Of a stretch of DNA of 64,000 nucleotides, positions 1-6,790 are shown piece by piece. The position numbers and the translations under genes were made by a program. Every line of letters starts with the position of its first letter. Position 1 is the stretch's first letter. Origin of the DNA: Bacteroides mediterraneensis (lineage in GTDB: Bacteria; Bacteroidota; Bacteroidia; Bacteroidales; Bacteroidaceae); contig NZ_DAJPEN010000001.1 of assembly GCF_025993685.1 (NCBI RefSeq), positions 62,001 through 126,000 on the forward strand. The letters run 5' to 3'. Under the pieces are notes generated by a model. That model was not told the DNA's origin. It worked only from the letters and a program-made list of their open reading frames with translations, and ran no database searches.

Positions 1-989
1 TTCGACCAGCTGTTGTCAAAACCATATTGTCCGGTCGGATAATTGTATTCTGATGAGGGTTTCGGGTCCATCCATACATTATTTCTTACCTTTACATAAC
101 GGCCTCCCCAGCCACCATATCCCGGGTTTTCCATGTTGCGCAGACCGGTGGAAAGGTTATGTAGGAAAGAGGGAGTGTCTCCTTCTGCATTGAAGGCTCC
201 TTTTTTGTTCGGGTATGCTTCGCAAAGGGCTCCATGGCCTTGGAGGATATGCTGTGTCATCCATTCTTTCTGAAAGAAAGATTGCACAGTAGCAGGAAGT
301 ACCTTGTTCCATATATAAGCCATACAGTCAAACTGGTCGGAAATAATGGTTGGTATTTGATAGTGTTCCCAGTTAGGACGGATGTATTCCTGATAAGCTT
401 TGTCTTGTTCCCAAATTAAGAACAGGCGCATCTTGTCTGCAACCTGCTCCATTTTTTCCGGGTAATCTTCCTGGATGATTTTCAGTGCGGAAGCCAGTGT
501 GTTACAGCCTCCCCATGCCTGAATCCAGACAGGGCGCGGGTCATGGTCTTCGGTCAAAAGTGTTTTGGCGATAAATTGTGCTCCTTCAGTGCGTTCCTCA
601 TATTCTCCGTTTCCTTTTATGTTTCCCACTTTCCATTTACTCAGTAGATATTCCGGTGACGGATAACGTTTGTCGTGCAGCAATAAATTATGGTATACTT
701 TTCCGTAGAGTTCAATATATTCTTTGATCCATTCAACGGGGTGGAAAGCATTCCATCCTTTTCCTCCTTCCCAATGGAATTGCGAACTGCTGTTGATGAT
801 TCCTTCTACATCGAATTCATTGGTGGAAAGCAGAAAGCGTACCATGGAAGCCCTGTCGTCTGCTTCGCCGTCAGTGATGACTATGACACGCGTTTTTTCT
901 TCTGGGATTGAATGGTTTTCAAGTTCCTGAGCCGTTCCATAGGAAATATAAGTGCTGAACAGGATGCTGAGCAGAAATGTTTTTTTCAT
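1..989 (-). CDS. Secreted nucleoside-hydrolase-like protein (DUF1593), 3' end outside window
   Basis: The reading frame is open from the ATG at 989 to the window edge (329 codons seen), so the C-terminus is missing. Residues 1-21 form a signal peptide ending near TAQ. Residues 35-45 read VIVITDGEADD, the acidic cluster that binds the cation in inosine/uridine nucleoside-hydrolase folds, and the following pattern fits the DUF1593 (Sde182 nucleoside-hydrolase-like) family. Members are secreted or periplasmic proteins often found beside carbohydrate-degradation genes; the substrate is not established. A consensus promoter lies 28-58 bases upstream, so this is probably a separate transcription unit from the kinase fusion gene. 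It is most likely a hydrolase of sugar conjugates rather than a nucleoside salvage enzyme, but that is inference. Confidence 0.85.
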   Translation of the reverse strand, partial: MKKTFLLSILFSTYISYGTAQELENHSIPEEKTRVIVITDGEADDRASMVRFLLSTNEFDVEGIINSSSQFHWEGGKGWNAFHPVEWIKEYIELYGKVYHNLLLHDKRYPSPEYLLSKWKVGNIKGNGEYEERTEGAQFIAKTLLTEDHDPRPVWIQAWGGCNTLASALKIIQEDYPEKMEQVADKMRLFLIWEQDKAYQEYIRPNWEHYQIPTIISDQFDCMAYIWNKVLPATVQSFFQKEWMTQHILQGHGALCEAYPNKKGAFNAEGDTPSFLHNLSTGLRNMENPGYGGWGGRYVKVRNNVWMDPKPSSEYNYPTGQYGFDNSWS

Positions 990-1016
990 ATAGGTACTTT
1001 GTATGTTTTTCACTTA

Positions 1017-1047
1017 CAAATCTACGGTAATTCAATGAAGTGGCAAA
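1017..1047 (-). promoter_or_regulatory. Bacteroides-type promoter for the DUF1593 gene
   Basis: On the minus strand TTTG (1047-1044) is followed by exactly 19 bases and then TAGATTTG (1024-1017), a full match to the TTTG-N19-TAnnTTTG housekeeping promoter of Bacteroides. A start of transcription near 1010 would leave about 20 bases of leader before the ATG at 989. Confidence 0.75.
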
Positions 1048-1079
1048 TTTCCCATACAAATACCTGTGAAGACATTTTT

Positions 1080-2396
1080 TTATACGTCTTCTTCATAAAT
1101 CCTTTTCAGTGCCTCCGTCACTTGGGTTATGGAAATCAGGCTGGTATTGAACGTGGCATGATAATTCCGTGAGTCACCCCATTGCCGGCCGGTGTAATGG
1201 AAATAGTGTTCTTTCCGGGACTTGTCCACTTGGGTAATCTTGCCTGGTGCCTGTGCGGCGGAAATGCCATATTCAGAAATGACGCGTTCCGTCTTGGACT
1301 TCATGTCGCCGAACAAGAAAATATGGAGGGTGTGCGGGCGGTCTCTCAGGATATAGTCGGCGCATCGTCCGACGATGACACACGGTTTCTCCGCTGCCAG
1401 ACGGCGGATGACCCGGCTTTGTGCCACGAACAAGGCGTCGTCGTACGACAGACTCTTGTCCAGCGGAGCCTCATAGTCCTGCATGATCATCTGGTAGAGC
1501 AGGGCACTGGGCATCTTCTGTTCGTTCTGTGAAATGAATTCTTCACTGAAACCACTTTCCTTGGCTACAAGGGTAATCAGTTCCTTGTCGTAGAAGGTGA
1601 TGCCTAGCTCTTTGGCCAGTGCTTTACCGATTTGATGACCGCCGCTGCCGTATTCGCGGGAAATGGTAATGACCGGCGGATAGTGTGCTGGTGCGGCAAC
1701 AGATGAAGTGGCAGGGATACCCGGTTCGTCCAGCCAGTGACGGACGAAGGCCAGGCGGGGCATAATCAGTCGGACGAACGGGCCGGTAATCAGGGCGGCA
1801 ATCACGGTCCCCTCTCTCACTCCCTCGATGCGTCCAGACAGCGCCCATGAACACAGGATGGCGCAGACTACCAGGGTCACGTCGAAGCAGATTTTGATGT
1901 TGCCGAAGTTTTTCTTGAAGCGTAGGGTGGCAAATTGTATGGTATATTCGGCGCTGATCATCGTCACATCGGCTATGACTTCCAGACAGATTCCGAGAGC
2001 CAGTACCACGCAACCGATAACCAGCGAGATGATTTTCATATAATAGGCTTCCGGGGAGAATCCGGCAGTCATCCACATGCCGAGGTCGGTAAAGACAGAT
2101 AATACGAAGGCCACCGGAAACTGCATGAGGAGTTCCATTTTCCGCTCCATGATGCCTCTTCTGCCCAGCAACAGCAGTTGCATGCCTATCAGTACGAGGG
2201 TGAACAGGAAAAAGTACGTACCCAGGCTGACGGGGGTGTGAAGACTGGCTACGTAGGGCACACTCGTGATAGGGGAGGTACCCAGATTTGAACGGGTGAT
2301 GAGGCTGATACCACATGCGATGATAAAGAGTGAGATACCGAATACCAGGTATCGCCGAAAGAGTTCGGCTTTGTGCTTTTTACGACTTTCTTCCAT
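1080..2396 (-). CDS. YczE/YitT-like membrane protein fused to a cytidylate-kinase-like domain
   Basis: Two modules are joined in one 438-residue chain. Residues about 12-215 carry five or six hydrophobic segments like the YczE/YyaS/YitT integral membrane family. From about residue 240 the chain becomes a cytidylate-kinase-like P-loop domain (Cytidylate_kin2 type), with ISREYGSGGHQIGKALA at 245-261 in place of a classical Walker A and a later VIVGRCADYIL segment typical of the family. The kinase should face the cytoplasm; its substrate is not known for this branch. I start at ATG 2396. A TTG at 2426 would add ten residues but lies inside a near-consensus -7 box (CATCTTTG, 2431-2424), so it should not be in the mRNA. 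It is divergent from the AraC gene, which may control it. Confidence 0.82.
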   Translation of the reverse strand: MEESRKKHKAELFRRYLVFGISLFIIACGISLITRSNLGTSPITSVPYVASLHTPVSLGTYFFLFTLVLIGMQLLLLGRRGIMERKMELLMQFPVAFVLSVFTDLGMWMTAGFSPEAYYMKIISLVIGCVVLALGICLEVIADVTMISAEYTIQFATLRFKKNFGNIKICFDVTLVVCAILCSWALSGRIEGVREGTVIAALITGPFVRLIMPRLAFVRHWLDEPGIPATSSVAAPAHYPPVITISREYGSGGHQIGKALAKELGITFYDKELITLVAKESGFSEEFISQNEQKMPSALLYQMIMQDYEAPLDKSLSYDDALFVAQSRVIRRLAAEKPCVIVGRCADYILRDRPHTLHIFLFGDMKSKTERVISEYGISAAQAPGKITQVDKSRKEHYFHYTGRQWGDSRNYHATFNTSLISITQVTEALKRIYEEDV

Positions 2397-2474
2397 TAAA
2401 TGTGACTGTTTTATTTGACGCCGCAAAGATGTTTCATTATTTTTGTTCCTAAATTACATATCAAGACATAAATC

Positions 2475-3281
2475 ATGCAATTTACGCCAGACGACTTAGT
2501 GACCGAACAGCGGATTTCTTCAATTGATGCCATGTCGGTCGAGGAAGTGTTCACCAAGGTGACCGGGAGGGAAGAAGTGAACCTGCACCCTCATTGCCAC
2601 GACCGCCATCAGATAATTTATATCCTTTCGGGGACACTTCATGTGGAAGTGGGAGGGGTCAGCTATTTTGTGACCGACCGTCACCTGGTGTGGATACCCG
2701 GAGGAACCTTGCACCGTCTTTCCAGTAACAACCGGCAGATAACCCTGCTGACCAGTTATGTTTGTCTGGAGCATTCCCATGAAGAAGAATTTGCCATTTA
2801 CCGTACCGATGAACTGATAGCCCGCAACCTGAAGTTCATCAGTACTTTTCACAGCTTGTCCAAGTGGGCTGAACCGGAAATCTTTTCGTTTGCCAGAAGC
2901 TTTTTTCAGGTGCTGCCCCGTATCTGTCAGAAAGCCACGTTTCCCACCCAGCCGTTTATTTTGGCAACGGATAGTCGTCTGTTGCCCGTATTGGAATATA
3001 TGAAGACAAATCTGCATCAGGACCTGACCCTTGAGCAGGTGGCTTCCCATTTTGGATTCTCGGTGCGCAGTCTGACCCGGTTGTTCACCAGTTCGGGCAT
3101 CCGTTTCGTACACTATCTCAACTACCAGCGTGTGGTGCGTGCCATCGAGATTCTGACCGATAACGTCCTGAACATCGAGCAGACGGCCTACGAGGTGGGA
3201 TTTAACTCGCCTAACAGCTTCAGCAGGGTGTTCAAGCAGATTACCGGAGAGGCACCTTCGGCTTATTTGCGCAGGCAATAG
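2475..3281 (+). CDS. AraC-family transcriptional regulator with N-terminal cupin
   Basis: The 268-residue protein has an N-terminal cupin-like sensor (residues about 20-110, including HPHCHDRHQIIYILSGTLHV) and a C-terminal double helix-turn-helix (about 170-268). The second HTH signature reads AYEVGFNSPNSFSRVFKQ followed by the closing TGEAPSAYLR, as in AraC/XylS activators. It should bind a small ligand through the cupin and activate nearby genes. The divergent kinase fusion gene is the obvious candidate target, with 78 bases between the two starts. It has the same length and domain order as the regulator at 61731-62537 and shares long identical blocks with it (for example LSGTLHV, SNNRQ, HFGFSVR, SGIRF, AYEVGF), so the two are paralogues. 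The ligand is unknown. Confidence 0.9.
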   Translation: MQFTPDDLVTEQRISSIDAMSVEEVFTKVTGREEVNLHPHCHDRHQIIYILSGTLHVEVGGVSYFVTDRHLVWIPGGTLHRLSSNNRQITLLTSYVCLEHSHEEEFAIYRTDELIARNLKFISTFHSLSKWAEPEIFSFARSFFQVLPRICQKATFPTQPFILATDSRLLPVLEYMKTNLHQDLTLEQVASHFGFSVRSLTRLFTSSGIRFVHYLNYQRVVRAIEILTDNVLNIEQTAYEVGFNSPNSFSRVFKQITGEAPSAYLRRQ

Positions 3282-3366
3282 TGTCTCAGCAGTTTTTTCG
3301 TATCCTTTTGCAGATAAGCAAAATTCCTCCTACCTTTGACTCTGGTAATTTATAAACTGAAATCCT

Positions 3367-3924
3367 ATGAAAACAGAATACGAAAAAATGCGCAGTCAGG
3401 AACTCTATTATTTTTCCGACCCTGAAATACACGTCAGTTTGATGCATGCCAAGAAAGTCTGTGCACGATTGCAGACGATGACCATTTACGACGATGATTA
3501 CCGCGAGGTGATGGAAGACCTGATTCCCGATTTTCCGAAGACCACTACCATTTGTCCCCCTTTCCATTGTGACCACGGCAACGGCATAATACTGGGTGAA
3601 AATGTGTTCATGAACTACGACTGCATCATGCTCGACGGAGCTTATATCCGCATTGGGAAGAATACGCTGATAGGACCTCATTGCCAGTTCTACACGCCCC
3701 AGCACCCCATGGACCATGTGGAACGTCGTGAGGAAAAGGAAACATCCTATCCCATTACGGTGGGCGAGGACTGCTGGCTGGGTGGCAATGTGGTGGTATG
3801 TCCGGGGGTGACCATCGGCAACCGCTGTATCATTGCGGCGGGCAGTGTGGTAACCCGTGACATTCCCGACGACTCCCTGGCAGCAGGTGTGCCGGCAGTG
3901 GTGAAAAAAAGCCTGAAAAAATAA
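3367..3924 (+). CDS. Maltose/galactoside O-acetyltransferase-like (left-handed beta-helix)
   Basis: The 185-residue protein matches the Maa/LacA/NodL group of acetyl-CoA-dependent sugar O-acetyltransferases in length and layout. The N-terminal maltose-acetyltransferase cap (residues about 5-55) precedes a hexapeptide-repeat beta-helix. Visible hexapeptide pieces are GENVFMNYDCIMLDG, IGKNTLIGPH and VTIGNRCIIAAGSVV. The catalytic histidine in the YTPQHPMD segment is conserved. The product probably acetylates a free sugar or thio-sugar in the cytoplasm; the real acceptor cannot be read from sequence. The gene follows the AraC gene by 85 bases on the same strand. A 21-bp repeat array starts 66 bases after its stop and may act as its transcript end. 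Confidence 0.88.
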   Translation: MKTEYEKMRSQELYYFSDPEIHVSLMHAKKVCARLQTMTIYDDDYREVMEDLIPDFPKTTTICPPFHCDHGNGIILGENVFMNYDCIMLDGAYIRIGKNTLIGPHCQFYTPQHPMDHVERREEKETSYPITVGEDCWLGGNVVVCPGVTIGNRCIIAAGSVVTRDIPDDSLAAGVPAVVKKSLKK

Positions 3925-3989
3925 TTTGCTTTCTACGGTACATAAATAAAAAGCTCCCCGAAGCATACTCTTTTTTGTCCTGATAAATT

Positions 3990-4077
3990 CTCTGTACCAC
4001 ACTGTGGCTTTTATATCCCACACTGTGAAATATGTATCCCACAGTGTGGTTTTTGTATCCCACACTGTGGGACAGAG
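3990..4077. repeat. Four near-palindromic repeats at exact 21-bp spacing
   Basis: The core CCACACTGTGG (CCACA and TGTGG around one base) occurs at 3997, 4018, 4039 and 4060, exactly 21 bp apart, which is two helical turns. Copy 2 lacks the last GG and copy 3 has G in the centre. Copies 2-4 share a leading TATC. The outer ends are also inverted (CTCTGT at 3990-3995, ACAGAG at 4072-4077), so the block can fold into one long imperfect hairpin. It lies between the acetyltransferase and the PUL1 lipoprotein gene. I know no assigned function. It could be an operator array, a structured 3' end, or a dispersed repeat element; the array at 47656-47752 has the same architecture. Confidence 0.8.
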
Positions 4078-4173
4078 AAAATGCAGGTAGTGAGAGGCTT
4101 TTTTCATCAAGGTGTTTCTCTTTTTGAGGGAGAGAATTTAGTGCTTTTTAGGATAAGGTTAAGTGAAAAAACT

Positions 4174-4181
4174 TAACTTTG
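4174..4181 (+). promoter_or_regulatory. Candidate -7 box for the lipoprotein/sigma operon
   Basis: TAACTTTG matches TAnnTTTG and lies 21 bases before the ATG at 4203. No TTTG is found 19 bases upstream, so the -33 half is weak or absent. Confidence 0.5.
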
Positions 4182-4202
4182 CGCGAAACAAACCTTTAGA
4201 CT

Positions 4203-4877
4203 ATGAATGCAAGACTCTTCTTGATGGTGGGTTGTGTGGCTGGAATGTGTGCTGCCTGTACCCATAAAGGGACTGGATTTCACTCAGGTAATCAGGCTGT
4301 TGTGCATACGCTTATCTTGGAGGCAGACAGTCTGATGCGGAGTGATTCTTTGTTCTGGAATGTGCCGGTCGACAGAGCACATCCGCGGGTCTGTATTCAT
4401 GATTCATTGATTCGGGAAAAACTGGACAGCGCCATTTCGTTGTCTCCCGACAAGCAGACTTACCTTTTGAAATATACTTATTTGCTCCGCAGCTGGCGTC
4501 TGACGGAAGTGTTGGCGTTGCTCCGCGAGATGGATACTTGCATGCGTGATTCCATGTCACCCGAATTGTGGAATATGAAAGCCATGCTGGAAGACTATCA
4601 GGGAGATTCGGTGGTAGCAAGGAAGGATTTTCTGCGGGCGGATTCAGCCTATGGAGTCAAAGTGCAGGAAGTGGCACAAGATTCTTTAATGTACGGGTTT
4701 GTCCGCTTGGAAAAGGCGTTGAACCTTGCATTGATGAAGAATGATTTTCGTCCGTTGCAAGAGGAAATCACGTTTTATGAACGGGTGAATGGCAAGGCTG
4801 TCCACGGAATGGAGCAGTGGAAGAATCTGACAGATAAAAGAGCATATTATCGGCAGGTGTTCGGTCAACCGGAATAA
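4203..4877 (+). CDS. Hypothetical lipoprotein heading the sigma-factor operon
   Basis: I do not recognise a named family in this 224-residue protein. It begins with a lipoprotein signal, and the lipobox ends at Cys19 (MCAAC), so it should be anchored in a membrane facing the periplasm. The rest is mostly helical, with repeated segments such as AISLSPDKQTYLLKYTYLL and LRADSAYG that resemble tetratricopeptide repeats, which would fit a protein-binding role. Its stop is only 12 bases before the ATG of the ECF sigma factor, so the two are almost certainly co-transcribed. A role in the PUL1 signalling system is possible from this position only. The start is supported by the signal peptide and the -7 box 21 bases upstream. 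Confidence 0.7.
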   Translation: MNARLFLMVGCVAGMCAACTHKGTGFHSGNQAVVHTLILEADSLMRSDSLFWNVPVDRAHPRVCIHDSLIREKLDSAISLSPDKQTYLLKYTYLLRSWRLTEVLALLREMDTCMRDSMSPELWNMKAMLEDYQGDSVVARKDFLRADSAYGVKVQEVAQDSLMYGFVRLEKALNLALMKNDFRPLQEEITFYERVNGKAVHGMEQWKNLTDKRAYYRQVFGQPE

Positions 4878-4889
4878 GCAGGATAAGTA

Positions 4890-5480
4890 ATGGAAATCAC
4901 GGAACGGATTATCATAGAGCAACTGAAACGGGGAAATGAGGAGGCTTACAGGCATCTTTATCGTCATCATTATGCACTGTTGTGTCACGTGGCCCGTGAG
5001 TATGTAGGCGATGATTTTCTGGCTGAGACACTGGTAGGCGATGTCATTTTCCATTTGTGGGAAGTGCGTGCGGAACTCGATATTCAGGTTTCGCTACGGA
5101 GTTATCTGGTGCGTGCCGTACGGAATCACTGCATGGATTATCTGGGCTCCAAGAAAGAACGGACGGAAGTGGCTTTTTCTGCCATTCCGGAAGAAGGGGA
5201 AATGCGTTACTTGCTGTCGGACGATTACCCGTTGGGCAGCCTGCTGGAGCATGAGCTGGAGGAAAAAATTTACCAGGCTATCCATCATTTACCGGAGGTC
5301 TGCCGGAAAGTTTTCGTGAAAAGTCGTTTCGAGGGGAAAAAATACGAAGAGATTGCCACGGAACTGAATATCTCTGTCAATACGGTGAAGTATCACATAA
5401 AGAGTGCGTTGGCTTCGCTGCATGCCGAACTGGAGAAATACCTGCTGGCTCTTCTGCTGTTTTTTTTCACCTTCAAATAA
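4890..5480 (+). CDS. ECF-type RNA polymerase sigma factor (Bacteroides family)
   Basis: The 196-residue protein has sigma region 2 (residues about 10-85, with LYRHHYALLCHVAREYV and the ...VRNHCMDYL segment) and region 4 (about 125-180, with the HTH ...YEEIATELNISVNTVKYHI). The C-terminus ends in a short hydrophobic tail (LLALLLFFF), common in the sigma factors that serve SusC/SusD loci. It should direct RNA polymerase to PUL1 promoters once its anti-sigma factor, encoded 65 bases downstream, is inactivated. A perfect 8-bp hairpin lies between the two genes. The neighbour order sigma - FecR - STN-containing SusC is the classic trans-envelope signalling set. Confidence 0.93.
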   Translation: MEITERIIIEQLKRGNEEAYRHLYRHHYALLCHVAREYVGDDFLAETLVGDVIFHLWEVRAELDIQVSLRSYLVRAVRNHCMDYLGSKKERTEVAFSAIPEEGEMRYLLSDDYPLGSLLEHELEEKIYQAIHHLPEVCRKVFVKSRFEGKKYEEIATELNISVNTVKYHIKSALASLHAELEKYLLALLLFFFTFK

Positions 5481-5494
5481 AAAAATAAAGTTTC

Positions 5495-5514
5495 TTGCCT
5501 ACCCGCGTAGGCAA
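5495..5514 (+). terminator. Hairpin between sigma factor and anti-sigma genes
   Basis: TTGCCTAC (5495-5502) and GTAGGCAA (5507-5514) form a perfect 8-bp stem around a CCGC tetraloop, followed by AATTTT. It can act as a partial terminator or RNA-stability element that lowers FecR expression relative to the sigma factor. Function is inferred from structure only. Confidence 0.55.
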
Positions 5515-5545
5515 AATTTTCGTCTCACTTATAGAAACCCTGAAA

Positions 5546-6556
5546 ATGGAAGAAAGAAATTCACATATCGACGAACTGATTGCGGCGTTTTTGAGCGGAG
5601 GATTGGACAAGGAAGCGCGCGAGGAATTGGAGGCATGGATAGCCGCTTCCGAAGACAACCGCCGTTATTTCATGCAACAGCAGGAAATTTGGTTTTCTGC
5701 CGTGCAGGAAGAAGAACGCACGCATTACGATGCCGACCGGGCTTTCGAGGTTTTCCGCCAACGGGTGGCCGAACATCGAACCTCAAAACAGCCGAAGAGG
5801 ACTATTGGTTGGAAGTCCGTATTCAAATATGCGGCAGCGGTGTTGGTGGTAGGGCTTGTCTCTTTCTTCTCTTATCAGAAGGGAGAAAGCAATCTGAAAG
5901 AGGCTCTAACTCAGGTAGAGGTGGAAGCACCTTTGGGGGCGCAGACTCGCCTTCGTTTGCCTGATGGCACGCTGGTGGTGCTGAATGCCGGTTCCCGTCT
6001 GGTCTATCCGCAGGATTTCGGAGTGGACAATCGGGAGGTAGAACTGAGTGGAGAAGGCTATTTTGAGGTAGCCCGCAACGAAAAGCTTCCTTTTCATGTG
6101 CAAACGCCTTCCTTGTCGGTTCGAGTGTTGGGTACCAAGTTCAACTTTCGGGACTATCCGAATGATGAGGAGGCGGTGGTTTCTTTGCTGGAGGGTAAGG
6201 TAGCCTTGGACAACCGCCTACATGCGGAAGCCGAGATGATTTTGCTTCCGGATGAACAGGTGACCCTGGATAAGGAAGAGGGGAGGATGCGGAAAAAATC
6301 TGCTAAAGTGAGGGAAATCCTGGAATGGACTTCCGGCAGATTGTTCTTTGATGAGATGCCTTTGCCCGAAGTGGCTAAGATTCTGGAACGTAGTTATGGT
6401 GTGCATATCACCTTTGGCACGGATTCATTGCGTGATTTCCGTTTCTACGGGAGCTTTAGCCGTAGTGAGCAAGGCATAAAGGATATCTTGCAAGCACTTG
6501 TAAAGACAGGAAAGGTACGCTATACACAGACAAACAAGGAAATAACCTTATATTAA
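5546..6556 (+). CDS. FecR-type anti-sigma factor
   Basis: The 336-residue protein has a cytoplasmic anti-sigma N-terminus (residues 1-90), one membrane segment (about 93-109, YAAAVLVVGLVSFFSY), a periplasmic FecR domain (about 125-225, with the LPDGTLVVLNAGS and VLGTKFNF motifs) and a DUF4974 C-terminal domain (about 265-336). It should hold the ECF sigma factor inactive and release it when the STN domain of the partner SusC reports substrate. I start at ATG 5546 (MEERNSH); an upstream TTG at 5495 would put the hairpin inside the coding region and add 17 residues unlike the family. SusC follows 234 bases later, behind a leader that holds a hairpin. Confidence 0.92.
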   Translation: MEERNSHIDELIAAFLSGGLDKEAREELEAWIAASEDNRRYFMQQQEIWFSAVQEEERTHYDADRAFEVFRQRVAEHRTSKQPKRTIGWKSVFKYAAAVLVVGLVSFFSYQKGESNLKEALTQVEVEAPLGAQTRLRLPDGTLVVLNAGSRLVYPQDFGVDNREVELSGEGYFEVARNEKLPFHVQTPSLSVRVLGTKFNFRDYPNDEEAVVSLLEGKVALDNRLHAEAEMILLPDEQVTLDKEEGRMRKKSAKVREILEWTSGRLFFDEMPLPEVAKILERSYGVHITFGTDSLRDFRFYGSFSRSEQGIKDILQALVKTGKVRYTQTNKEITLY

Positions 6557-6588
6557 CCGAATGTGAAACACACTAAAACCTTAATTTT

Positions 6589-6667
6589 ATGAAGAAAGTA
6601 GATACCTGATGTTGTTTTTGGCAGAAGGACATAAAAGAAGCCGGAAGAAAGGGAAGTTCCTCCGGCT
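6589..6667 (+). promoter_or_regulatory. susC leader with tiny open frame and hairpin
   Basis: In the 234-base FecR-SusC gap a six-codon frame (ATG 6589, MKKVDT, stop at 6607-6609) is followed by an 11-bp stem with one mismatch (6639-6649 with 6657-6667, 7-base loop). There is no clear T-run, so the hairpin looks more like a processing or stabilising element than a terminator. The tiny frame may be chance. Confidence 0.4.
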
Positions 6668-6790
6668 GAGCCTTAGTTCTTTCTAACTTGCTAGTTGTAA
6701 GAGGTTTTCTAAGGGATGAGGCAAAAATAATAAAACATTCCTTGTAAAACATCTTTTATCCAGAGTTTTTAATCTTAAAATCTTAAACTT

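Noticed and set aside
3990..4077. Possible CRISPR array
   Set aside because: Only about 11-17 bases per 21-bp unit are conserved, leaving no room for spacers, and no cas gene is in the window. The same holds for 47656-47752.
3286..4110. 274-codon minus-strand frame with a seven-residue repeated N-terminus
   Set aside because: Most of it is antisense to the acetyltransferase gene. The repeated part is only the translation of the 21-bp array.
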